Shown here piece after piece: positions 57,935 to 64,000 of a stretch of DNA of 64,000 bases. The first letter of the stretch is position 1, and the number at the start of each line of letters is the position of its first letter. The notes under the pieces were generated by a model. The model was not told where the DNA came from. It saw only the letters and a list, made by a program, of their open reading frames with translations, and searched no databases. The stretch is taken from the NCBI RefSeq assembly GCF_000515215.1, contig NZ_KI911557.1, forward strand, positions 1,385,586 through 1,449,585, written 5' to 3'. Source of the stretch: Methylomonas sp. 11b. GTDB taxonomy: Bacteria > Pseudomonadota > Gammaproteobacteria > Methylococcales > Methylomonadaceae. Made by a program: the position numbers and the translations under genes.

Positions 57935-58435
57935 ATGGAAATCTTCAGACATTATTTCCCGCTGTGCTGGTTCAATGTCTCGGTCTTGGACCTGCCCAGA
58001 TCGACGCGCTTTTTTAAAAACAATGCGATTTTTTATTTTATCGCCGTGTTTTTTATTCAATTCAACATGTCTGACGACATCGACGCAATCTTCGAGGTAG
58101 CCTTGGAAGTATTGCTAACCCTGGGCTTTATCGCGCTGGTGTTAGTACTGAATAAAACCTTTTATACCTTCATACAAGTCGCGTCGGCCATTTTGTTTTG
58201 TGAAAATGTCGTCGCGATCTTTCTGATCCCTATCGTGTTTTGGGTAACCGTGGCGGAAGATACGCCCAGCTATGCAACCTTGGCTTTGTTTTTCCTATGG
58301 GACATGGCAATCGTCGCGCGGATCTTTAAGGACGTATTGCAAGTGAATACACCAGCCAGCCTGGTGGTATCTTTGTTTTATTTTTTAACCACTTACGGCG
58401 GCGCTTACGGCATCTACAGCCTAGTGGGCGGCTGA
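57935..58435 (+). CDS. Multi-pass membrane protein, function unknown
   Basis: A 166-residue protein with four to five hydrophobic helices (about 30-45, 57-78, 80-102, 112-130, 140-163) and an N-terminal Arg-rich amphipathic stretch. I do not recognise it. It starts 19 bases after the dynamin-like gene and is probably cotranscribed, so it may be its membrane partner (inference). Its end overlaps the converging DUF2066 gene by 15 bases. Confidence 0.7.
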   Translation: MEIFRHYFPLCWFNVSVLDLPRSTRFFKNNAIFYFIAVFFIQFNMSDDIDAIFEVALEVLLTLGFIALVLVLNKTFYTFIQVASAILFCENVVAIFLIPIVFWVTVAEDTPSYATLALFFLWDMAIVARIFKDVLQVNTPASLVVSLFYFLTTYGGAYGIYSLVGG

Positions 58436-59236
58436 GGCTTCCGGTTTAACGCCGTAATAATTGGACAGCACGTCGTAGGCACCTTGCACACCCACAACCG
58501 CTGCCGCTTTTAAAGGTAAACAAGCCCCGCTCCATTGCTTGATCTTGCCGTCAAAATAAAACGCCCATTCCCCCTGCCAGCAATCGCCTTTCTTAGCAAT
58601 GCGACCGGCCATCACCGACGTCACTTCGTAGCGGGCAGATACCGCTAGTAAATTGCGTGAATCAGCGCTTAGCACTTCGCTCAGCGAGATTTTTTGCTGT
58701 TCTTCCAAATCCAACATCGGAAATATCATCGGCACGCCTTTAATTTTCGACGCAAACGCCAATGCGCTTTCCAATTCCGGCATGCTGTCAGCGTTGTAAA
58801 ACCGCCGCCCCTCTTCGTCATCGACGACCAGCCACACCAGGGTTTCCGGCCTGATCTCGCTCCAAATGCCTACTTGGCTTTTGCGCATGACTTCCATCAA
58901 TTGGTCTTCATCAAACTGCACTCTGAGTAAACGCGCGTCGGTGTCGGGCAGTTCGTCGGCGGAAATCAAGGAAAATTGCGATTGCTTGACGTAGTTCTGC
59001 GCACTGGACAAAGCCTGCTGCACCACCGGAATTTTGGAAATATCCTCCGACACCAAGACCCGACTTAGAACGGCATACATGGCCTGCTTGATCGCTTGCG
59101 TTCTATCCTCGGCGGACTGACTATTGGCTATCAGCTCAATCTCATACAAGCCTTTTACCTCGACAGCCTCTGCTAATGGGCAATTGCACAACAATCCCCA
59201 CAAACACAGCCTTAAAAACCCGGATTTACCCTTCAT
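58421..59236 (-). CDS. DUF2066 domain-containing protein
   Basis: A 271-residue exported protein. It has a signal peptide (MKGKSGFLRLCLWGLLCNCPLAEAVE) and a DUF2066-like body (GLYEIELIANSQSAEDRTQAIKQAMYAVLSRVLV; LLRVQFDEDQLMEVMRKSQVGIWSEIRPETLVWLVVDD). This family is often divergent from purM in gammaproteobacteria, as here. Function unknown. The ATG at 59236 gives the best signal peptide; an open frame extends 12 codons upstream. Confidence 0.8.
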   Translation of the reverse strand: MKGKSGFLRLCLWGLLCNCPLAEAVEVKGLYEIELIANSQSAEDRTQAIKQAMYAVLSRVLVSEDISKIPVVQQALSSAQNYVKQSQFSLISADELPDTDARLLRVQFDEDQLMEVMRKSQVGIWSEIRPETLVWLVVDDEEGRRFYNADSMPELESALAFASKIKGVPMIFPMLDLEEQQKISLSEVLSADSRNLLAVSARYEVTSVMAGRIAKKGDCWQGEWAFYFDGKIKQWSGACLPLKAAAVVGVQGAYDVLSNYYGVKPEASAAH

Positions 59237-59332
59237 AAAAACCTTGACCACAAGCCTACCCTGACAGTGCATTAATGGGAACTATAGTACAATATCGCCC
59301 GTTTCAACCTTAACTTTAACGAGAGACTGACA

Positions 59333-60376
59333 TTGAGCGAACAACAACAAGACCGCCTGAATTATAAAAGCGCGGGCGTCGATATTGAAGCCGGCAACGC
59401 TTTAGTCGAACGCATCAAACCCATCGCGGCCAAAACCCGTAATGCGGGCGTCATGGCCGGTTTAGGCGGCTTCGGTTCGCTGTTCGAATTACCGCTGGAT
59501 CGTTACAAACACCCAGTACTCGTATCCGGCACCGATGGCGTCGGCACCAAATTAAAGCTGGCGCTGGATTTAAACATCCACAACAGCGTCGGTATCGACC
59601 TAGTAGCCATGTGCGTTAACGACATTATCGTCCAGGGCGCCGAGCCGCTGTTTTTCCTGGATTATTTCGCCACCGGCAAGCTGGAAGTCGACACCGCCGC
59701 CAGTGTCATCGAAGGCATTGGTAAAGGCTGCGAACAGTCCGGCGCGGCATTAGTTGGTGGTGAAACTGCGGAAATGCCCGGCATGTACGCGGATGGCGAT
59801 TACGACTTGGCCGGCTTTTGCGTCGGTATCGTCGAAAAAGGCCACATCATCGACGGTAGCAAAGTGCAAGCCGGCGACAAACTGATCGCTCTGGCCTCGT
59901 CCGGCCCGCATTCCAACGGCTATTCCTTGATTCGCAAAATCGTCGCTCGTAGTGGTCTGGCCTGGACCGATAGCGTCAACGGCAAACCACTCGGCGAGAC
60001 CCTGCTAACTCCGACTCGCATCTACGTCAAACCACTGTTGGAACTGCTAAAAACCGTGCCGGTGCATGCAATGGCCCATATCACCGGCGGCGGCATTACC
60101 GAAAACCTGCCGCGCGTGTTACCCAACGGTCTGAACGCCAATGTGCAACTATCGGCCTGGCAATTGCCGGAGATTTTCGTCTGGCTGCAACAACAAGGTA
60201 ACGTGGAACTGGCCGACATGCTGGTCACTTTCAACTGCGGCATCGGCATGATTGTCTGCGTCGCGGCGGAAGATGAAGCCGCCACGCTGGAAATATTGAC
60301 ACAGCAAGGCGAAACCGCATTCAGCATCGGCGAAATCGTCGCCGGTGACGGTAAACCTCACGTAATCTACTCCTAA
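59333..60376 (+). CDS. purM: Phosphoribosylformylglycinamidine cyclo-ligase
   Basis: PurM closes the imidazole ring of AIR in purine synthesis. The 347-residue protein has [15 protein letters not shown], the signature [37 protein letters not shown] and [16 protein letters not shown]. The start codon is TTG with GAGAG upstream; no ATG precedes the conserved N-terminus. purN is not in the window. Confidence 0.96.
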   Translation: MSEQQQDRLNYKSAGVDIEAGNALVERIKPIAAKTRNAGVMAGLGGFGSLFELPLDRYKHPVLVSGTDGVGTKLKLALDLNIHNSVGIDLVAMCVNDIIVQGAEPLFFLDYFATGKLEVDTAASVIEGIGKGCEQSGAALVGGETAEMPGMYADGDYDLAGFCVGIVEKGHIIDGSKVQAGDKLIALASSGPHSNGYSLIRKIVARSGLAWTDSVNGKPLGETLLTPTRIYVKPLLELLKTVPVHAMAHITGGGITENLPRVLPNGLNANVQLSAWQLPEIFVWLQQQGNVELADMLVTFNCGIGMIVCVAAEDEAATLEILTQQGETAFSIGEIVAGDGKPHVIYS

Positions 60377-60693
60377 CTCTCAAACTATCTCCGCCGTGCC
60401 TGAATTCACAGGCACGGCGTTAAAAAGTCTTCAGTTTCACCTGCGATCAATTCAACACCAATAAAGTCATTTCCTGATCAGTCAGTTGCCAACTGATTTG
60501 AAGCAAGCCACCTCAAATCGCCATTTCCAAAGAAATTGCCAAGATCTTGAACTACGGTGATTTAGTTCTGTGACAGACTCAATACCCACAAGGGTATAAA
60601 ACGAAAGGTATGTTGTTGATTCCGTTCTTGGTAAGTTTGCCTAACCTCAATCGGAATCAACCGGTTCAAAGCTTGCTTGAATCCGCTGATAAC
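60377..60693. other. Intergenic stretch between purM and the first VPLPA-CTERM gene
   Basis: Beyond the purM hairpin I see no gene, promoter or repeat on either strand. The two genes converge, so this is a spacer between 3' ends. Confidence 0.4.
60392..60419 (+). terminator. Hairpin after purM
   Basis: CGCCGTGCCTG and CAGGCACGGCG form a perfect 11-base-pair stem around a six-base loop, 16 bases after purM. The following TTAAAAAG has few T residues, so termination may be Rho-assisted. Confidence 0.6.
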
Positions 60694-61443
60694 TTAAGCT
60701 TTACGACGAACGCCCAAAAAACCTAACAATGCGGAACCGAACAACCAGACGGCGCCAGGGACTGGCACAGGAGCAGCGGTGACCGTGAAGTTAGTGGTAT
60801 TTGGAACTTGCGCTGCGAAAACACCGTCACCCAGGTTAGTCCAATTCGCGTTAGTATTCACCAAAGCTTTGTATTCTGCGAAAGTGGCTTTTCCGCTGCG
60901 TACGCCGTTATACCCGGCATAGTCGGTGCTGCTGTTCAATTGGACTGCGCTAGTACCTACCGCCAAACCAGTATTTGTCAAAGTACCGTTACTGCCAAAC
61001 CCTCCATTAGAAACCGCAGCCAAGAATGTCGTTGGTGCATTCGCAGTTGAGCCTAATAGGGCATAAATCGTTTCGTTAGTGGCGTTCATACCATTGTCGC
61101 CGGACGCACCGAACAAAGAACCCGCCGATACTGAGCGCGATAGTTGATCATATTTGCTGAAACGCACGACAGTTCCGGCAGCAATGGTCGAAGCGCCACT
61201 GTTCCAGGACATAATACCTTCGCCGGTATTGAAAGCACCGCCCGCACCAATCGCGCTGCCGTTCCACTCATTGTCGTTGAAGTGAATCACGGTGTTGGCA
61301 CCAAGATCAACGAAAGTCACGAATGAAAAACCATCTTCATCAGCGTTAAAGGAAGTAAATGCGATGTCGCCAGTTGATAAAGCAGCGTGCGCATTAACGC
61401 CAGCGGCCATCAGCACTGCCGCAGCTAAAACTTTGCGTAACAT
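60694..61443 (-). CDS. VPLPA-CTERM sorting domain protein
   Basis: A 249-residue secreted protein. It has a signal peptide (MLRKVLAAAVLMAAGVNAHA) and a Gly/Ser/Asn/Thr-rich body with a GDIAFTSFNADEDGFSFVTF opening, seen in other predicted surface proteins. The C-terminal sorting signal APVPVPGAVWLFGSALLGF is followed by a basic RRKA tail. An exosortase-type enzyme is expected to process it. The ATG at 61443 has GGAGAA upstream; an upstream in-frame start extends through a leader hairpin and was rejected. Confidence 0.8.
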   Translation of the reverse strand: MLRKVLAAAVLMAAGVNAHAALSTGDIAFTSFNADEDGFSFVTFVDLGANTVIHFNDNEWNGSAIGAGGAFNTGEGIMSWNSGASTIAAGTVVRFSKYDQLSRSVSAGSLFGASGDNGMNATNETIYALLGSTANAPTTFLAAVSNGGFGSNGTLTNTGLAVGTSAVQLNSSTDYAGYNGVRSGKATFAEYKALVNTNANWTNLGDGVFAAQVPNTTNFTVTAAPVPVPGAVWLFGSALLGFLGVRRKA

Positions 61444-61469
61444 GAGATTCTCCAGTTTTTGAGTGCTCG

Positions 61470-61488
61470 CTTGCCTAACAAAGGCAAG
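61470..61488 (-). promoter_or_regulatory. Leader hairpin of the VPLPA-CTERM gene
   Basis: CTTGCC and GGCAAG form a six-base-pair stem with a seven-base loop about 27 bases upstream of the ATG. A regulatory role is possible but unproven. Confidence 0.3.
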
Positions 61489-61509
61489 TCGGCTAGTCAT
61501 TCAGAAATA

Positions 61510-61538
61510 CAAAAAAGGCCCGGCAAATGCCGAGCCCT
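61510..61538 (-). terminator. Terminator of the PhoX-like gene
   Basis: On the minus strand GGCTCGGC and GCCGGGCC form a stem around ATTT, followed by six T residues. It isolates the PhoX-like gene from the VPLPA-CTERM gene downstream. Confidence 0.8.
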
Positions 61539-61574
61539 CATTAAAATTGGAGGCGTTCCTGCCTCCCTAAGCAA

Positions 61575-63026
61575 TTAAGCTTTGCGGCGACGCATGCCAA
61601 CGAAGCCAGCTAATGCTGAACCGAACAACCAAACCGCGCCAGGTACTGGCACAGCCGCTGGCGTTGCGGTGATCCTCATCGTGCGATCAACACCGCTGTT
61701 AGGATGTTGAATGTTGACGTAAGCGACGTTTGCGTTGAATTTATCGAAGTACAAGCCAGTGAACTCGGAACCTACAGTGCCGTTAGAAGCCCAACGAGCC
61801 AGACCTTCGCCTGCGTCCAACAAATCACCGTCTTTATTGATGTCTTTGGCAAACCAAATATCGTCGTCGATAGCACCATCGCGGTCTTCGATGATGTACA
61901 TATTGCCTTCGGCATCGATTGCCAAGTTATCGGCATTTCTCAAGCCGCCACCCACCGCCAAACCGGTTGCCAAATCAATGGTGTTGGAATCGGCAAACAG
62001 GCTAACGGTGTTTGTAGCTACATTGAAGTTATAAATGCGGCTACGGCCATCTGTAGTATTGGCGTTGGTGTCAGAATCTGTAGTAGCAAAATAAATCAAC
62101 TGATTGCCGCCCAAATTTTGAACTTCCAAATCTTCCGGACGGTTGTAGCCGGTAGCACTCACTGCTGTAGCTGAAGCGCGGCCATCGATATTTCCGTCTT
62201 TAGCCAGAACAGAAACACCAGTTAACGCGCTACCGCTAGTGTTTGTGATAGCTTCCCAAGTAAAACCACCCGTAATAGCTGGACCGTTGTTACCTTCGAA
62301 CTGGCTACCAGCACCCACTTTCATGGCGAAAGTTTGGCCTGCGGCGAAAAAGTCGTCGCCAGTGGTTGCTAACGGATTTGCTGACACGTATTTAAAAATC
62401 GAACCGCCATTCAACTCGTCGATAAAATACATGCTGTTGCTGCTGTCGAAAGCCAGACCTTCGTGAGAAACGTGCGGTACCACAGAACGTTGAATGAAGT
62501 TACCGCCATTGGCTGCTGCAGTCGTAGCGTTGGTCACTTCGAACAAACGACCTTTGCTGCTGTTTGCGCCCCAAGATTCTTCGGCAGTTAAATAACTACC
62601 CCAAGGTGTCCAGCGTGACGCATCACCTGATACAAAGCCTTGAGTACCTGGTGCAACGATAGTAGTAGTGCGAGTATTGTAGTTGCTGTCTTGCAAATCG
62701 ATACGTTGTACGCCACCGGTGCCAGTTTCAAACGGCATGAACAAATAACGACCCGCGTTAGCGCCGGTTTCGTTAGCAGTGATCATGTCCCAGTTGCCTG
62801 AATTTGAGCCAGGTACCAAGGTGTTTTGCGTGGCACGATCAGCGATGGTGACTTGAGTAAAGCCTGGGTTTGACAAAGTAATTGGGGTTGCTTCGTTAGC
62901 GGTCGGACCAGCCGAGCTTGTCAGCGGAGTAAAATTATCAAACCAAGTGTCTGCCGCGTGAGCGGTCAAAGGCGAAACAACAGAGGCTACTGCCGCTGCG
63001 ATCAGAGTTAATTTAAAAGCTTTCAT
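61575..63026 (-). CDS. PhoX-like (DUF839) protein with VPLPA-CTERM tail
   Basis: A 483-residue secreted protein. It has a signal peptide (KLTLIAAAVASVVSPLTAHA) and a PhoX-like beta-propeller with WTPWGSYLTAEESWG, HVSHEGLAFD, MYFIDELNGG and YNRPEDLEVQ. A VPVPGAVWLFGSALAGFVG sorting signal with an RRRKA tail ends it. PhoX enzymes are calcium/iron phosphatases; whether this one is catalytic is unknown. Its tail is nearly the same as that of the next gene, so both probably use the same exosortase. Confidence 0.8.
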   Translation of the reverse strand: MKAFKLTLIAAAVASVVSPLTAHAADTWFDNFTPLTSSAGPTANEATPITLSNPGFTQVTIADRATQNTLVPGSNSGNWDMITANETGANAGRYLFMPFETGTGGVQRIDLQDSNYNTRTTTIVAPGTQGFVSGDASRWTPWGSYLTAEESWGANSSKGRLFEVTNATTAAANGGNFIQRSVVPHVSHEGLAFDSSNSMYFIDELNGGSIFKYVSANPLATTGDDFFAAGQTFAMKVGAGSQFEGNNGPAITGGFTWEAITNTSGSALTGVSVLAKDGNIDGRASATAVSATGYNRPEDLEVQNLGGNQLIYFATTDSDTNANTTDGRSRIYNFNVATNTVSLFADSNTIDLATGLAVGGGLRNADNLAIDAEGNMYIIEDRDGAIDDDIWFAKDINKDGDLLDAGEGLARWASNGTVGSEFTGLYFDKFNANVAYVNIQHPNSGVDRTMRITATPAAVPVPGAVWLFGSALAGFVGMRRRKA

Positions 63027-63457
63027 AAAATAAACATTCCTAAAGCAAAGTCGGTTAATTGTTTTTGGTCTTCCGCAAAAATCTGCCTCACAGAATTTGC
63101 AGAAAGAATGTTAACCAGCGCTCAAGAAATTAAAGTTGCAGTTCTGTTAAGTTTTCGTGACATGTAATACGCCTCTAGAACCCAGCTTGCCGCGACTAAA
63201 ATCAACTTATCTACTCTCGCTTGCAGCCCCCCTGCCTTCAACCTAGCAAATATCCAATCCCCAACGATACCCGTCGACAAAAGCCATGCACATCAGGGAC
63301 TCAGCATGGCAATTAGGCAACAAGACGCTCGATAGCGGATATTTGCAATCCTGTCTCTACCAAAAGTTTGGCGTAACAAAACCAGTACTGATTCTTAAGC
63401 TTTAGAGCAATAAGGTCGCGGTCGAAAACTGGGCGCGAATGTCACAGAAGACAGAGC
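63027..63457. other. Intergenic stretch between the PhoX-like gene and the IS3 element
   Basis: No gene seen. It presumably holds the promoter of the PhoX-like gene. A Pho-box-like half site at 63145-63162 and a weak sigma-54-like match at 63225-63240 were noted but not accepted. Confidence 0.4.
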
Positions 63458-63529
63458 TGGCCCCGAAAAATTGAACAGCCGGTTAAGTGAAAATCCCTGC
63501 TACTTTTGAACGTCCGTAAGGACAAAACA

Positions 63530-63847
63530 ATGGAGCAGAAGATGTCCAAAAAACCGAGAAGAAAACATTCGCCGGCCTTCAAGGCCAAAGTCGCCTTGGC
63601 CGCTTTGACGGGTGATAAAACCCTGGCGCAGTTGACCCAGGAGTTTGAGATTCATCAAAACCAGATTGTCGACTGGAAGAAACAGCTGACCGAACGGGCT
63701 GCCGAGGTGTTTGGGAAACCCGCGGAGCCCGAATCACCGCCAGTCGACCTGCTAGCCCTGCATGCGAAAATCGGCCAACTGACCTTGGAAAACGATTTTT
63801 TAGGGAACGCGCTCACCAAGGCGGGATTGCTGAGCGCAAAACGATGA
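63530..63847 (+). CDS. IS3-family transposase OrfA
   Basis: A 105-residue protein with a helix-turn-helix (RRKHSPAFKAKVALAALTGDKTLAQLTQEFEIHQNQIVDWKKQL) and a C-terminal leucine-zipper-like helix (KIGQLTLENDFLGNALTKAGLL), as in the OrfA of IS3 elements. The start ATG is at 63530, with a second Met at 63542. It overlaps orfB in an ATGA arrangement. Confidence 0.85.
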   Translation: MEQKMSKKPRRKHSPAFKAKVALAALTGDKTLAQLTQEFEIHQNQIVDWKKQLTERAAEVFGKPAEPESPPVDLLALHAKIGQLTLENDFLGNALTKAGLLSAKR

Positions 63848-64000
63848 TAGACCGTGAATCCAAACTGTCGATTGGCCAGCAAGCGCACCTGTTGGGGATC
63901 AGTCGAGGTAGCGTTTACTACCTGCCCAAGCCGTTATCAGCGCGCGATCTGGACATCATGAAACGCCTGGATCGATTGCACATGAAACATCCCTTCATGG
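63844..64000 (+). CDS. IS3-family transposase OrfB, partial
   Basis: The first 52 residues of OrfB are present (MIDRESKLSI at the start, LLGISRGSVYYLPKP, then DIMKRLDRLHMKHPF), including the HTH_21 region. The DDE catalytic domain would lie beyond the window edge. Confidence 0.8.
   Translation, partial: MIDRESKLSIGQQAHLLGISRGSVYYLPKPLSARDLDIMKRLDRLHMKHPFM

Larger units (their letters stand above)
63458..64000 (+). mobile_element. IS3-family insertion sequence, left part, cut by the window edge
   Basis: The left end probably begins near 63458 with TGGCCCCGAAAAATTGAACA, a sequence typical of the terminal repeats of some IS3-family elements. orfA and the start of orfB follow. The right end is outside the window, so completeness cannot be judged. 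Confidence 0.7.

Noticed and set aside
63145..63162. Pho-box-like sequence upstream of the PhoX-like gene
   Set aside because: Only one TGTCA half fits; the second repeat at the correct 11-base spacing is poor.
63225..63240. Sigma-54-like match upstream of the PhoX-like gene (minus strand AGGCAGGGGGGCTGCA)
   Set aside because: Spacing is right but the -24 T and the -12 TT are missing, and the match lies in a C-rich run.

Overview
The window looks like chromosomal DNA of a gammaproteobacterium. Three things suggest a Methylomonas-like methanotroph (Methylococcales): VPLPA-type and PEP-CTERM exosortase substrates, a PrsT-like TPR protein, and an Hfq-HflXKC-HisZ-PurA cluster. No methane-oxidation gene lies in the window, so the taxon is an inference. 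Most genes are housekeeping. No tRNA, rRNA or CRISPR array was seen.

Layout. 1-2.2 kb (minus strand): ribosomal operon rpsF-rpsR-DUF2232-rplI with a clear sigma-70 promoter. 2.2-11.9 kb (minus): flagellar block flrB-flrC-fliEFGHIJK, with good sigma-54 (-24/-12) promoters before flrB and before fliE. This fits the known hierarchy in which FlrC, with RpoN, drives the basal-body and export genes. 12-15.9 kb (plus): a PrsT-like TPR protein and a PEP-CTERM surface protein with its own sigma-54 promoter. 15.9-21.5 kb: argC, a quinone oxidoreductase, sseA, purA and hisZ. 21.5-38.7 kb: the classic nnr-tsaE-amiC-mutL-miaA...hfq-hflX-hflK-hflC cluster (minus). It is split between miaA and hfq by about 7 kb that carries ettA, tatD, tcdA, an unknown gene, a methyltransferase, a lipoprotein gene, nspC and 5-formyl-THF cyclo-ligase.

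38.7-52.4 kb is the accessory part. It holds an AT-rich HEAT-like orphan gene, a short element with inverted repeats, a small lipoprotein, a dicarboxylate/amino-acid symporter, an orphan protein that appears to fuse TssB-like and TssC-like type VI sheath modules, putA, a 1026-residue membrane protein of unknown role, a ParB-like protein and a lipoprotein hydrolase. 52.5-56.4 kb: xthA, then ntrB-ntrC behind a 594-bp control region with a consensus sigma-54 promoter and several NtrC-type dyads, which points to autoregulation. 56.5-58.4 kb: a degenerate dynamin-like protein and a small multi-pass membrane protein. 58.4-60.4 kb: DUF2066 and purM, divergent. 60.7-63.0 kb: two exported proteins with near-identical VPLPA-type C-terminal tails, one of them PhoX-like. 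The window ends inside an IS3-family element.

The strongest regulatory theme is sigma-54: four good promoters serve three functions (flagella, exosortase-sorted surface protein, nitrogen control). The most unusual protein candidates are the TssB/TssC-like fusion, the degenerate dynamin-like pair and the large membrane protein with its ParB-like neighbour.
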